Of a stretch of DNA of 64,000 nt, positions 49,602-59,456 are shown in pieces (the stretch's first letter is position 1; each line of letters starts with the position of its first letter). This DNA comes from Photobacterium sp. JCM 19050 (GTDB taxonomy: Bacteria > Pseudomonadota > Gammaproteobacteria > Enterobacterales > Vibrionaceae). The stretch is from positions 37,071 through 101,070 of the forward strand of contig BAXG01000015.1 of NCBI GenBank assembly GCA_001310455.1, written 5' to 3'. The translations under genes and the position numbers were made by a program. Below the pieces are notes generated by a model, which saw only the letters and a program-made list of their open reading frames with translations, did not search any database and was not told where the DNA came from.

Positions 49602-50968
49602 ATGTTTGAGAATCTGACAGAACGTCTGTCGCGCACGCTGAAAAACATCAGCGGGCGTGGACGCTTGACCGAAGACAATATTAAAGAGACGCTGCGCGAA
49701 GTGCGCATGGCTCTGCTCGAGGCAGACGTTGCCCTGCCAGTTGTCCGTGAATTCGTTAACCGTGTAAAAGAGCGCGCGGTAGGCATTGAAGTCAGCAAAA
49801 GCCTGACTCCGGGCCAGGAATTTATCAAGATTGTCCAGGCGGAACTGGTTTCCGTGATGGGCGAAGAAAACGAATCGCTAAACCTTGCCTGCCAGCCACC
49901 GGCCGTTGTCCTGATGGCGGGTCTGCAAGGTGCGGGTAAAACAACCAGCGTCGGTAAGCTGGGTAAAATGCTGCGCGAGCGCCAGAAAAAGAAAGTGCTG
50001 GTTGTTTCTGCTGACGTTTACCGCCCGGCAGCTATCAAACAGCTGGAAACTTTGGCGTCAGACGTCGGCATCGACTTCTTCCCATCCAGCCCGGACCAGA
50101 ACCCGGTGGATATCGCCAAGGCTGCCCTTGCTCACGGTAAGCTGAAGTTTTATGACGTGGTCATCGTCGATACCGCAGGTCGCCTGCACGTCGACGAAGA
50201 GATGATGGACGAAATCAAAGACGTCCACGCAGCCATCGAGCCGATTGAAACCCTGTTTGTGGTCGATGCCATGACAGGTCAGGACGCCGCCAATACGGCG
50301 AAGGCGTTCAACGAAGCCCTGCCACTGACCGGTGTTATCCTGACCAAGGTCGACGGTGATGCCCGTGGCGGTGCGGCACTGTCTGTGCGCCATATTACCG
50401 GCAAACCGGTGAAATTCCTGGGTGTGGGCGAAAAGACCGATGCGCTTGAGCTTTCCACCCTGAGCGCGTGGCGTCTCGTATTCTGGGTATGGGTGACGTA
50501 CTGTCGCTTATCGAAGATATTGAGCGCAATGTCGACAAAGACAAGGCTGAGCGCCTGGCGCAGAAGTTCAAAGACAAGAAAGGCTTTGACCTGGAAGATT
50601 TCCGTGACCAGCTTCAGCAGATGAAGAACATGGGCGGTATCATGGGCATGATGGACAAGCTGCCAGGCATGTCTGGTCTGCCGGATGATGTGAAAGACAA
50701 AGTGGATGACAAAATGTTCGTCCAGATGGAAGCCATCATCAACTCCATGACCCCGAAAGAGCGCGCCCGCCCGGATATCGTCAAAGGCTCACGCAAGAAG
50801 CGTATCGCTGCCGGTTCAGGTACCCAGGTTCAGGATGTTAACCGTCTGCTTAAGCAATTCACCCAGATGCAGAAGATGATGAAGAAGATGCAGAAGGGCG
50901 GAATGCGTAACATGATGCGCAACATGAAAGGCATGATGGGCGGTGGCGGTGGTATGTTCGGCCGTTAA
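49602..50968 (+). CDS. ffh: signal recognition particle protein Ffh (one frameshift)
   Basis: Two frames join near 50450 (a T missing, giving [25 protein letters not shown]) into about 455 residues. N domain MFENLTERLSRTLKNISGRG, GTPase G1 GLQGAGKTTSVGKLG, G3 DTAGRLH, G4 TKVDGDARGG, and a C-terminal methionine-rich M domain (MKKMQKGGMRNMMRNMKGMMGG) are present. Ffh binds 4.5S RNA and signal sequences for membrane insertion. The gene is essential, so the frameshift is almost certainly a sequence error. Confidence 0.93.
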
Positions 50969-50980
50969 TGTTTTTCTGAA

Positions 50981-51012
50981 AAATCCCTCCTTTATATAGG
51001 AGGGATTTTTGT
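50981..51012 (+). terminator. terminator after ffh
   Basis: AAAAATCCCTCC pairs with GGAGGGATTTTT around a short TTTATATA loop. It begins 13 bases after the ffh stop and has a T-run. Confidence 0.88.
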
Positions 51013-51090
51013 AGGTGAAAACCGATTGATTCTACACTTTATTCCTCTGTGTGAGGCGCGCTGCCAGTGGCTAAAATATGGCTAAAGCGG

Positions 51091-51118
51091 TTGCAATCAC
51101 ACAAATAAAGAGTAAAAT
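51091..51118 (+). promoter_or_regulatory. promoter of the rpsP-rimM-trmD-rplS operon
   Basis: TTGCAA (51091-51096), 16 bases and TAAAAT (51113-51118) form a plausible sigma-70 promoter about 75 bases before rpsP. Confidence 0.6.
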
Positions 51119-51193
51119 TCCCGAGCTTTATTTTGGCACGAGGCCCCGTACTATTCGGGGCCAACTTTATTTAGTAATGCGAAAGAGGACGAT

Positions 51194-51442
51194 ATGGTAA
51201 CCATTCGTTTGGCACGTCACGGCGCTAAAAAGCGTCCATTCTATCAAATCGTTGTTGCTGACAGCCGCACTTCACGCGACGGTCGTTTCATCGAGAAGAT
51301 CGGTTTCTTCAACCCAATCGCTGCGGGTCAGGAAGAGAAACTGCGTCTGGATCTGGCTCGTGTTAATCACTGGGTTGGTCAAGGTGCAACTGTAACTGAC
51401 CGCGTTGCTAAGCTGATCAAAGACGCTGCTAAAGCTGCGTAA
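51194..51442 (+). CDS. rpsP: 30S ribosomal protein bS16
   Basis: This intact 82-residue protein is the expected length. [20 protein letters not shown] and [13 protein letters not shown] are the family signature. GAGG lies seven bases before the start. It is the first gene of rpsP-rimM-trmD-rplS and binds 16S rRNA early in 30S assembly. Confidence 0.97.
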   Translation: MVTIRLARHGAKKRPFYQIVVADSRTSRDGRFIEKIGFFNPIAAGQEEKLRLDLARVNHWVGQGATVTDRVAKLIKDAAKAA

Positions 51443-51460
51443 TTGTTGGTTGATAAAGCA

Positions 51461-51987
51461 ATGACAAAACAAGAGAAGGTTGTTGTAGGTAAGCTCGGTG
51501 CTTCATACGGCATCAAGGCTGGCTGAAAATCTTTTCTTTTACAGAAGAGCCGGAAGGCATTTTCAGTTATTCCCCGTGGTTTATTAAGATCCGGGGTGAG
51601 TGGCAAGAAGTGAAGGTCGAAGACTGGAAACGCCACAATAAAGGTTGGGTTGCTAAGCTGGACGGTATCGACCAGCGTGAAGAAGTTCAGGCCCTGACCA
51701 ACGCCGAAATCGCGGTTGACCCGGAAGTTCTTCCGGCACTGAGCGGCGATGAATTCTACTGGCGCGAACTGATCGGTATGAAAGTGGTGACTACTCAGGG
51801 CTATGATCTGGGCCTGGTGGATGATCTGCTGGAAACCGGTTCAAACGACGTACTGGTGGTTAAGGCGAATCTGAAAGATGCTTTTGGCCAAAAGGAACGA
51901 TTGATTCCGTTCCTGTATGAGCAGGTCGTCATTAATGTCGATCGTGAAGCTCAACGGATCGAAGTTGACTGGGATCCGGGTTTTTAA
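51461..51987 (+). CDS. rimM: ribosome maturation factor RimM (one frameshift)
   Basis: The start [19 protein letters not shown] is followed by a break near 51520 (a G missing, giving [17 protein letters not shown]). The second frame carries the rest to 51987, about 176 residues. The C-terminal PRC-barrel has [31 protein letters not shown] and [10 protein letters not shown]. RimM assists maturation of the 30S head with bS16 and uS19. It lies 18 bases after rpsP. Confidence 0.93.
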
Positions 51988-52007
51988 CCCCGGGAGTGTG
52001 CAGGAAA

Positions 52008-52763
52008 ATGTGGGTAGGCGTAATTAGCCTGTTTCCGGACATGTTCCGTGCCATTACCGATTTTGGGGTAACTGGCCAGGCAGTCAAAAAGGGTCTGGTA
52101 ACCGTCGAGACGTGGAATCCTCGTGATTTTACCCACGACAAACATCGAACGGTTGATGACCGTCCCTATGGCGGTGGTCCTGGGATGCTGATGATGGTGC
52201 AGCCATTGCGCGATGCCATCCATGAAGCAAAACAGGCAGCCAAAGGGAAAGCGAAAGTGGTATATCTGTCCCCTCAGGGACGCAAATTGGACCAGGCTGG
52301 CGTTGAAGAGCTTGCTCAAAGCGAAAACCTAATTTTGATTTGCGGACGTTACGAAGGGATTGATGAGCGCATTATCCAGACTGAAGTCGATGAAGAATGG
52401 TCAGTCGGTGATTTTGTGTTGAGTGGAGGCGAACTGCCAGCCATGGTGCTGATGGATGCCGTTGCCCGGTTTGTTCCTGGCGTTCTCGGTGACATGGCAT
52501 CAGCAGAGGAAGATTCTTTTGCCAATGGCTTGCTGGATTGTCCGCACTATACCCGTCCTGAAGTGTTGGACGGCCTTGAAGTACCTTCGGTGCTCAAGTC
52601 CGGTAACCATAAGGACATTCGCACTTGGCGGCTGAAGCAGTCGCTGGGCAGAACCTGGCTAAGAAGACCGGAGCTCCTGGAAAACCTAGCTCTGACTGAC
52701 GAACAGGAAACATTACTTGCCGAGTTCGTAAAAGAGCACCGGGTAAGTAAATCGGTAGATTAA
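52008..52763 (+). CDS. trmD: tRNA (guanine-N1)-methyltransferase TrmD
   Basis: I start at [13 protein letters not shown], with CAGGAA upstream; a GTG at 51996 is less likely. 251 residues, intact. The SPOUT-family knot segments are [25 protein letters not shown] and [21 protein letters not shown]. It methylates G37 of certain tRNAs to hold the reading frame and is essential in most bacteria. Confidence 0.96.
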   Translation: MWVGVISLFPDMFRAITDFGVTGQAVKKGLVTVETWNPRDFTHDKHRTVDDRPYGGGPGMLMMVQPLRDAIHEAKQAAKGKAKVVYLSPQGRKLDQAGVEELAQSENLILICGRYEGIDERIIQTEVDEEWSVGDFVLSGGELPAMVLMDAVARFVPGVLGDMASAEEDSFANGLLDCPHYTRPEVLDGLEVPSVLKSGNHKDIRTWRLKQSLGRTWLRRPELLENLALTDEQETLLAEFVKEHRVSKSVD

Positions 52764-52790
52764 GTATCAGTTTATTCTAGGGTATTTGTA

Positions 52791-53141
52791 ATGAGCAATA
52801 TCATCAAAGCGCTCGAAAACGAGCAACTGAAGCAAGATGTACCTGCATTCCGTGTAGGTGACACCGTTGTTGTTCAGGTTAAAGTTAAAGAAGGTAGCCG
52901 TGAGCGTCTGCAGGCCTATGAAGGTGTTGTAATCGCTAAACGTAACCGTGGTCTGCACTCTGCATTCACCGTTCGTAAGATCTCTAACGGTGAAGGCGTT
53001 GAGCGTGTATTCCAAACTCACTCTCCAGTCGTTGACAGCATTACTGTTAAGCGTCGTGGTGCAGTACGTCGTGCCAAACTGTACTACCTGCGTGAGCGTA
53101 CTGGTAAGGCTGCTCGTATCAAAGAGCGTCTGTCCAAGTAA
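52791..53141 (+). CDS. rplS: 50S ribosomal protein bL19
   Basis: This intact 116-residue protein has the length of bL19. [19 protein letters not shown] and [19 protein letters not shown] are the family signature. It is the last gene of the rpsP operon, followed by a strong terminator. Confidence 0.97.
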   Translation: MSNIIKALENEQLKQDVPAFRVGDTVVVQVKVKEGSRERLQAYEGVVIAKRNRGLHSAFTVRKISNGEGVERVFQTHSPVVDSITVKRRGAVRRAKLYYLRERTGKAARIKERLSK

Positions 53142-53173
53142 GACTCAGCGGCGTTTAACGCAGACTGAGAAAA

Positions 53174-53202
53174 GGGCCCGCCAATTGCGGGCCCTTTTTT
53201 GA
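53174..53202 (+). terminator. terminator of the rpsP operon
   Basis: GGGCCCGC and GCGGGCCC around CAATT are followed by TTTTTT. It lies about 32 bases after rplS. Confidence 0.92.
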
Positions 53203-53257
53203 TTTCAAAAAGTGGTTAATAAAGGCTTGCTTTGGTTCGTACCTGCCAATTAACTTT

Positions 53258-53309
<52 letters not shown>

Positions 53310-53375
53310 TTCTTTCCAACACCTCCTTGCAACCGATCTGATATAGTGTGCTGTCGCTTTTTTCGAGACCAGACA

Positions 53376-53768
53376 ATGAAAATAAAATTGAAAACAACCT
53401 TGATGGGATTGGTGCTGGTTGCCCTGGCCGGGTGCGCATCGGGCCTGTCAACGGAGCACTTTGTAAAGGATCAAAACTGGCAGGGGCTGGGTATGCAGGA
53501 TGGCCTGCGCGGTTTGCCTTCACGAAGCGCGGAAGACTTGGCAAAAGTTGCTACTGAGTACGGAAATGGCCAGTTCCAGTTCCTCGATTATGAACAGGGC
53601 TACCTTGAAGGGTTGGATGAATACTGCATTCTCTCTCATGCATACCAGATTGGCCTTGAAGGTATTCAATACCACGGTGTGTGTGACAGTCGCCCAGACG
53701 GGCAACAATTTCGTATGGAGTGGCAAAGAGGTTTTAATAATTACAGTCCGGCAGGAAATGGGTATTAA
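53376..53768 (+). CDS. DUF2799 lipoprotein
   Basis: I start at MKIKLKTTLMGLVLVALAGCAS; upstream frame extension would cross the heptamer repeat. 130 residues. The lipobox LAGC gives lipidation at Cys20. The body has DGLRGLPSRS, YEQGYLEGLDEYC and GFNNYSPAGNGY, the tyrosine- and glycine-rich pattern of DUF2799. Function unknown. The gene stands alone between the rpsP operon and aroF. Confidence 0.8.
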   Translation: MKIKLKTTLMGLVLVALAGCASGLSTEHFVKDQNWQGLGMQDGLRGLPSRSAEDLAKVATEYGNGQFQFLDYEQGYLEGLDEYCILSHAYQIGLEGIQYHGVCDSRPDGQQFRMEWQRGFNNYSPAGNGY

Positions 53769-53924
53769 TCTGGAATAAAAGCAATTTTTGCCACGTATTG
53801 ATGTCTGTGAGGGTCGTTTTGTGGCATCCGGAAATTGAGTGGATTAAAAAATTTACACTCAAGGGGAATATGTATTCGTTATTGAAGCGCTAAATCGCCT
53901 GATTGCCATACGTTGAATTATTAA

Positions 53925-53962
53925 TGTAAATTTATATTTACATTGGTAATTTTAACTTTACA
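53925..53962 (+). promoter_or_regulatory. TyrR boxes upstream of aroF
   Basis: TGTAAA-TTTATA-TTTACA (53925-53942) matches the TyrR consensus TGTAAA-N6-TTTACA exactly. A second, weaker box (GGTAAT-N6-TTTACA, 53945-53962) follows directly. Strong plus weak boxes beside the promoter are the aroF pattern for tyrosine repression in enterics. Confidence 0.85.
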
Positions 53963-53968
53963 AAATAC

Positions 53969-53996
53969 TTGCAATCCAAATCATGGCTGGTATGTT
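53969..53996 (+). promoter_or_regulatory. promoter of aroF-tyrA
   Basis: TTGCAA (53969-53974), 16 bases, TATGTT (53991-53996). It starts seven bases after the weak TyrR box, so repressor binding would block polymerase. Confidence 0.55.
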
Positions 53997-54037
53997 GGTT
54001 AGCAATTAGACAATAAAACGCATCAGGGAAGCCCAAA

Positions 54038-55110
54038 ATGGAAAGAGACCAGCTAAATAACGTCCATATTCAGGATGAACAGGTGCTGATTACGCCAGAC
54101 AGCCTGAAAAAGGAACTTCCGGTCAGTGAGCAGGGGCTGGCCTTCATCAGTCAGGCCCGTCAGACCATTGCCGACATCATTCACAAGCGCGATCACCGCC
54201 TTCTGGTTGTGTGTGGCCCTTGTTCCATTCATGACCTTGAGGCGGCGAAAGACTATGCTCGCCGCCTGAAGGCCCTGTCGGAAGAAGTCAGCGATCAGCT
54301 TTACCTGGTAATGCGTGTCTATTTTGAAAACCCCGGACTACTGTGGGTTGGAAAGGTCTCATTAATGATCCTAACCTCGACGGCTCTTTTGATGTGGAGT
54401 CTGGCTTGCTGACAGCGCGAAAGCTTTTGGTTGAGCTGACAGAGATGGGAATACCGCTTGCAACAGAAGCACTCGACCCTATCAGCCCGCAGTACATCGG
54501 CGACTTGTTTAGCTGGTCTGCCATTGGCGCGCGCACTACTGAATCACAAACCCACCGTGAAATGGCCAGTGGTCTTTCTATGCCGGTTGGCTTCAAAAAC
54601 GGTACTGACGGCAGCATGGGCACGGCGATAAATGCCATGAAGGCCGCCGCATCCGGCCACCGCTTTATGGGGATTAATCAGGAAGGCCAGGTAGCACTGC
54701 TTCGTACCCAGGGTAATCCAGACGGCCATGTGATCCTTCGTGGTGGCAAACAGACCAATTATGACTCGGTTTCTGTCCGCGAGTGTGAAATTGAGATGGA
54801 AGCTGCAGGGCTTGACCCGGCACTGATGGTAGACTGTAGCCATGCCAACTCCCGCAAGGATTTTCGTCGCCAGCCCCTGGTTGCTGAGGATGTGCTGCAT
54901 CAAATTCGTGAGGGCAACAAGTCTATTATTGGCCTGATGCTGGAAAGCCACATTAATGAAGGCAACCAGTCTGCGGATCTTCCTCGGGAGGAAATGGCCT
55001 ACGGTGTTTCCATCACTGATGCCTGTATTAACTGGGATTCCACTGATCAATTGTTGCGCCGCGCCCGAGAGGAGCTGACGCCGTTTTTACAACAACGCCT
55101 GGAAGGATAA
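54038..55110 (+). CDS. aroF: DAHP synthase, tyrosine-sensitive type (one frameshift)
   Basis: Two frames join near 54330 (an A missing in GAAAACCCC, giving YFEKPRTTVGWKGLI) into about 358 residues. Landmarks are VVCGPCSIHDLEAAKDYA, GARTTESQTHREMASGL, GFKNGTDGS and MVDCSHANSRKD. The enzyme condenses phosphoenolpyruvate and erythrose 4-phosphate, the first step of aromatic synthesis. TyrR boxes upstream and tyrA directly downstream indicate the tyrosine-regulated isoenzyme AroF. Confidence 0.93.
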
Positions 55111-55120
55111 TTAGAACGCC

Positions 55121-56245
55121 ATGGTTGCTGAGCTGAGCCGTTTAAGAGATCAGATTGATGAAGTCGACAAACAGATGGTGGCGCTGCTTGCCCGCCGGTT
55201 GTCACTGGTTGCCGAAGTCGGCGAAGTAAAAAGCCAACATGGCCTTCCAATCTACGCCCCTGACAGAGAAGCCGCCATGCTTGCCTCTCGAAGAGAGGAA
55301 GCGCAGTCTCAGGGTGTGCCGCCGGATTTGATTGAGGATATTCTGCGTCGCACCATGCGTGAGTCGTACTCGAGCGAGAATGATTCCGGCTTCAAATGCC
55401 TGAACCCGGATCTTGGTCCTATTGTTGTTGTCGGCGGTTACGGCCAGTTGGGTGGCCTGTTCAGCAAGCTGTTTACTTTATCCGGTTATGAAGTCCGAAG
55501 GCTCGGCAGCAAAGACTGGGATAATGCAGAGGCTATTTTAGATGGTGCAGGCCTTGTTGTGGTCACTGTACCGATTCACCTGACTGACACCGTTATTCGC
55601 CGTCTGGGTGAGCTGCCGGATAATTGCATCTTGGTGGATTTGACGTCGGTAAAAACCGAGCCGCTTCAGGCGATGATGGAAGTGCACAAAGGTCCGGTAG
55701 TCGGTCTGCACCCAATGTTTGGCCCGGATGTATCCAGCCTTGCCAAACAGGTCATCGCCTTCTGCGATGGTCGGGAGCCAGAAGCCTACCAGTGGTTGCT
55801 TGAACAATTCCGTATTTGGGGTGCCCGTTTGCACCGGATAAGTGCCATCGAGCACGACCAGGGGATGACCTTGATCCAGGCGCTCCGCCACTTCACGTCA
55901 TTTGCCTATGGTGTTCACCTTGCTGAGGAAAACCCGGATATTGAACAACTGACGGCGCTGAGCTCTCCGATTTATCGGTTGGAGCTTGCCATGGTTGGTC
56001 GACTGTTTGTGCAGGATCCGCAGCTTTACGCAGACATCATTATGTCGTCCCAGCGAAATATCGACATGATCAAACGTTTCCATCAACGCTATGGTGAGGC
56101 AATAGAGCTGCTCGACAAGCGCGACAAGGATGGGTTTGTCGCGGCATTCCAGCAGGTGGAAAATTGGTTTGGTGATTATGCACGCCACTTCCAGTCTGAA
56201 AGCCAGGCATTGCTGCGTCAGGCTAATGACTCACGGAAAGAATAG
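55121..56245 (+). CDS. tyrA: bifunctional chorismate mutase / prephenate dehydrogenase (T-protein)
   Basis: This intact 374-residue protein starts 10 bases after aroF. The chorismate mutase domain (1-90) begins [26 protein letters not shown]. The dehydrogenase domain has the NAD fold [46 protein letters not shown] and [20 protein letters not shown]. It makes 4-hydroxyphenylpyruvate for tyrosine. It forms an operon with aroF. Confidence 0.95.
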   Translation: MVAELSRLRDQIDEVDKQMVALLARRLSLVAEVGEVKSQHGLPIYAPDREAAMLASRREEAQSQGVPPDLIEDILRRTMRESYSSENDSGFKCLNPDLGPIVVVGGYGQLGGLFSKLFTLSGYEVRRLGSKDWDNAEAILDGAGLVVVTVPIHLTDTVIRRLGELPDNCILVDLTSVKTEPLQAMMEVHKGPVVGLHPMFGPDVSSLAKQVIAFCDGREPEAYQWLLEQFRIWGARLHRISAIEHDQGMTLIQALRHFTSFAYGVHLAEENPDIEQLTALSSPIYRLELAMVGRLFVQDPQLYADIIMSSQRNIDMIKRFHQRYGEAIELLDKRDKDGFVAAFQQVENWFGDYARHFQSESQALLRQANDSRKE

Positions 56246-56261
56246 TATTCAGTTGATACAG

Positions 56262-56289
56262 AAAGAGGCGGGTATTCCCGCCTCTTTTC
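56262..56289. terminator. bidirectional terminator between tyrA and pheA
   Basis: AAAGAGGCGGG pairs with CCCGCCTCTTTT around TATT. It lies 17 bases after tyrA and 23 before the pheA end, so it can serve both convergent genes. Confidence 0.9.
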
Positions 56290-56311
56290 GTTTAACCAAC
56301 GAAGAATCGTG

Positions 56312-57487
56312 TCAGGCTTTGACTTCTACTTTGGTGGGGTTGACCGTTTCTGTCGGGTAACAACCCAGAACTTTGATATAACGGGTAAGGGAAGTGAGTT
56401 CTTCCAATACTTTGACCATCAGTTCAGAACGGATATTACCTTCCACATCCAGATAGAACATCTCTTCCCAAGGGTTGCCCATTACCGGGCGAGATTCCAG
56501 CTTGGTCATGTTGATACCGTGGGTGCGCAGTACCAACAGACATTCCACAAGCGCACCTGGCTGTTGGGAGGTGGACATAATGATGGTGGTCTTGGCCGGA
56601 ATCAGCTCAGAGACTTCCACCGCCTTGCGGGCAACCACGATAAAGCGGGTGAAGTTTTCCTGTTGGTTGGCGATTCCGCGTTTGATGGGTGTCAGGCCAT
56701 AGAGCTCACCGCTTGAGGCGCTGCCGATAGCTGCAACAGTCGGGTCGTTGAGTTCAGCCACTTTCTGCATCGCTTCCGCGGTACTTGAGCAATACTCGAC
56801 GCGGATGTCCCCCAGAGTTGCGAGAAACTCACTGCACTGTTGCTGGGGTTGTGGGTGTGAGTACAGGCAACGGATGTTTTCCAGTGGCGTTTCTTCAGCG
56901 GTCAGCAGGCAATGGTCAATAGGCTGGGTAAGCTCGCCGACAATTGACAGTCGGGTATGCTGAAGCTGGTCATAAACTTCATTGATTGAACCAGAGCTGG
57001 TGTTTTCAATCGGAAGAACCCCGTAATCGGCATTCCCGGTTTCAACTTCTGCGATGACTTCCTTGAACGTCCTGCAGCTGATTTCAATTAACTTGGTTTG
57101 CTTTCGGGCAAAATAGTCACGAGCTGCCAGGTTGGAGTAGGAACCTTTATCACCAAGGAAAGAAACACGGGCAACTGCGTAGGCGCTGTCCGGGTTGGCC
57201 AGGGATTGCAGGAAAGCCTGCTGGTAGAGGACGGAGTCTTCGATGACCGTGTGAAACAGCTTGATCACGTATTGGGCATCCAACCCCTGTTTCTCTCCTT
57301 CGCCGATAAGGCGTTCGAGAAGTTGCTGCTCCCTGAGTTGGTCCCTGACCGGTTTCATGGTCTGGATTTTACTTTTGGCTACTTCAAGGCTTAGCTTACG
57401 GCGCTCAGCCAGAAGGTGGAGCAGTTCATTGTCGATTCGGGTAACACTCTGGCGAATCTGGTCCAGGTTCAACGTCGGCTCACTCAT
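56312..57487 (-). CDS. pheA: bifunctional chorismate mutase / prephenate dehydratase (P-protein)
   Basis: The 391-residue protein is intact. The mutase domain opens TLNLDQIRQSVTRIDNELLHLLAERRKLSLEV. The dehydratase part has VSFLGDKGSYSNLAARDYF, YGVLPIENTSSGSINEVYD and the ACT regulatory part with PGALVECLLVLRTHGINMTKLESRP. It makes phenylpyruvate and is inhibited by phenylalanine through the ACT domain. Attenuation by the pheL leader upstream is expected. Confidence 0.95.
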   Translation of the reverse strand: MSEPTLNLDQIRQSVTRIDNELLHLLAERRKLSLEVAKSKIQTMKPVRDQLREQQLLERLIGEGEKQGLDAQYVIKLFHTVIEDSVLYQQAFLQSLANPDSAYAVARVSFLGDKGSYSNLAARDYFARKQTKLIEISCRTFKEVIAEVETGNADYGVLPIENTSSGSINEVYDQLQHTRLSIVGELTQPIDHCLLTAEETPLENIRCLYSHPQPQQQCSEFLATLGDIRVEYCSSTAEAMQKVAELNDPTVAAIGSASSGELYGLTPIKRGIANQQENFTRFIVVARKAVEVSELIPAKTTIIMSTSQQPGALVECLLVLRTHGINMTKLESRPVMGNPWEEMFYLDVEGNIRSELMVKVLEELTSLTRYIKVLGCYPTETVNPTKVEVKA

Positions 57488-57534
57488 AGCAGTCCTGTCT
57501 ATTGTGTTCGCATTCCATAAATATTGCGCTAAAC

Positions 57535-57566
57535 AAAAAAGCCTCCCGGCTCTGGGGAGGCTTTCT
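57535..57566 (-). terminator. pheA attenuator hairpin
   Basis: On the minus strand AAGCCTCCC and GGGAGGCTT around CAGAGCC are followed by TTTTTGTTT. It lies between pheL and pheA and is the expected attenuator terminator. Confidence 0.9.
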
Positions 57567-57600
57567 GTTCGTTTTAGTTATTCAGCCACGAACGCTTGCC

Positions 57601-57654
57601 TCACCCGGATAGGAAGGTAAAGAAGCGGAAGAAAAAGTCTTTGGTGGCTTTCAT
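57601..57654 (-). CDS. pheL: pheA leader peptide
   Basis: A 17-residue peptide reads MKATKDFFFRFFTFLSG and has six phenylalanines in nine positions. It lies 35 bases before the attenuator hairpin and about 115 before pheA. Ribosome stalling at Phe codons when charged tRNA-Phe is low would stop the terminator forming. It is too short for standard gene calling. Confidence 0.92.
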   Translation of the reverse strand: MKATKDFFFRFFTFLSG

Positions 57655-57719
57655 GTTGTGTTTCAACTGTTCTTTGTTTAACCAAAACAATATTGAGACA
57701 GCCTTTGGATGTCAAGCGA

Positions 57720-57746
57720 AAGCCCCGCCGTGAAGGCGGGGCTTGT
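57720..57746 (-). terminator. terminator of raiA
   Basis: AAGCCCCGCC and GGCGGGGCTT around a short TTCAC loop lie 25 bases after the raiA stop on the minus strand. The T-run is short (TTTCG). Confidence 0.7.
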
Positions 57747-57770
57747 CATGAATTCGTGTCTGTCTCCCAA

Positions 57771-58106
57771 TCAGACTGCTTCTGGTTCTTCGCTAATCTT
57801 TTCATGGTGAGAAGCTCGGCGGGCTTCTGATTTATGCTGTTGTTTGTTCAGTTGACGCTCCAGTTTCTGGCCTGCTTCATTGATTGCGGCATACATATCT
57901 TCATGTTCTGCCGATGCCACCAGGGTTCCGCCTGGTACGCCTACGCTGGCTTCAATTTTGAACATTTTACTGGGTTGCTCACTGATCACAGCATGGGGAT
58001 TGATGAGAGCCGTCTGCCATTTTTCCAGTTTCTCAAAACGGGACACAATGCGGTCTCGGATGGCAGGAGTTACGTCGATGTTTTTACCAGTAATTTCTAC
58101 TCTCAT
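57771..58106 (-). CDS. raiA: ribosome-associated inhibitor RaiA / hibernation factor
   Basis: This intact 111-residue protein has GAGGAAA upstream. MRVEITGKNIDVTPAIRDRIVSRFEKLEKW and ASAEHEDMYAAINEAGQKLERQL are the family signature. The charged tail HKSEARRASHHEKISEEPEAV is longer than in HPF and fits RaiA (YfiA). It binds the 30S A and P sites under stress or stationary phase. Between 58107 and 58456 I see only the bamD terminator and AT-rich sequence. Confidence 0.92.
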   Translation of the reverse strand: MRVEITGKNIDVTPAIRDRIVSRFEKLEKWQTALINPHAVISEQPSKMFKIEASVGVPGGTLVASAEHEDMYAAINEAGQKLERQLNKQQHKSEARRASHHEKISEEPEAV

Positions 58107-58410
58107 ACGTGTTTCCTCTTCTCTTTCCCCCTTGCGGGCTCACTTTCAGATTACTGTTTTGAGAGAATAAAAATGTGACATTTGTCACTATTCCAATGTG
58201 ATGATTTTAAGGGGTTTCAAACTGTGATCCCGTTGGGTGAGTTGGCAAAATCTTGCCGATTTTTCTTGATATCAAGGAAAGGGGTGTTGCAGTATGGGGG
58301 AAGTAGAGAGCAATTTTTTACTTTATTGTTCCGGCACTTGTGTGGCCGCTTGTCAAACTTTGGCGGTTTTTTAACCGGCATTTTTTGACAAGGAAAAACC
58401 GAATTCAACA

Positions 58411-58440
58411 AAAAAGCAGCGATTCAATCGCTGCTTTTTT
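58411..58440. terminator. terminator of bamD (symmetric)
   Basis: AAAAAGCAGCGATT and AATCGCTGCTTTTT form a nearly continuous inverted repeat with T-runs in both directions. On the minus strand it lies 17 bases after the bamD stop. Confidence 0.88.
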
Positions 58441-58456
58441 GTTTTTTGAGCTGAGA

Positions 58457-59181
58457 TTAAACCGGATTGCGTTTAATCAGCTCCCGAGTACGTTGTGCCG
58501 GTTCATCAAGGCCTAGCTTTTCGTAGGCTTCCAGCATCAGAGGAAGTGACTTGCGTGCCGCTTCGGTATCCGGGAAATCCTGCTGAATTTGCTTGCATCG
58601 GTTAACGGCAGCAATCCAGCCTCACGGCGGATATAAAAATCAGCGGTTGCGAGATCGTAGTTAGCCAAACGGTTTTTGAGGAACAGCATCCGAGTTTTTG
58701 CATCGGCTGAGTAAGGGCTGTTTGGATAACGCTCCAGCAATCGTTTGAAGTCACGAAAAGCTTTCATTGCAGGCTGTGGGTCGCGGTCAGAGCGGTCGAT
58801 ATTAAAGATATCGTGCAGCATGCTGCGATCTCCTGCCATATGGGTCAGGCCACGCATATACAAAACCCAGTCTGACTTGGCATGGCTGGGGTTCATCCGC
58901 ATAAAACGGTTGATGGTAGCTTCACCCAGTGCGAGATCGTCACTTTTGTAATAGGCGTAGATAAGGTCCAACTGAACCTGCTCGGAATACGCACCAAAAG
59001 GATAGCGAGAATCCAGGGCTTCCAGCTTTTCGATAGCCGATGTCCAGTTACCTTCGTTCAGAGACGTTTGCGCTTCAGAATATAGTTGCGAAGGCGGAAC
59101 ATCAGGCACTACAGTTTCTTTGCTGGAACAGCCAGCGAGTAATCCAACAGCCAGCAGGCCGGTTAGGACAAGACGTTTCAT
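58457..59181 (-). CDS. bamD: outer-membrane assembly lipoprotein BamD (one frameshift)
   Basis: The signal ends in lipobox LLAGC (Cys18). TPR-like repeats follow: LYSEAQTSLNEGNWTSAIEKLEALDSRYPFG, DLIYAYYKSDDLALGEATINRFM and FKRLLERYPNSPYSADAKTRM. A break near 58620 ends one frame in a false tail. The other continues AWIAAVNRCKQIQQDFPDTEAARKSLPLM to RNPV at 58457, about 241 residues, the normal length. BamD is an essential part of the Bam complex, so the break is a sequence error. Confidence 0.93.
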
Positions 59182-59456
59182 TATTTCAGTCGCTTCCTTG
59201 GTCTAGGGGTCAACTCTTTCCAGGTGGCCGGACACTCCATCGATGATGAAGCATTGGTCTTGCGGCCTTTAAAAGATACAATGGCGCGATTCCGGCTATT
59301 CTACCCAGCACCATGGCGTAAACCAAACAGATTAGCGAAATCCCCTGTTTGGCGGTAGAACAATATGATCCGCACGTTGTTCCTGCGGGTTACCACCATC
59401 CCTTAACTGCTGCCCTGTGTTAGCAGTTTGTCTGATGAAATTAATAAAAGTTCGAT

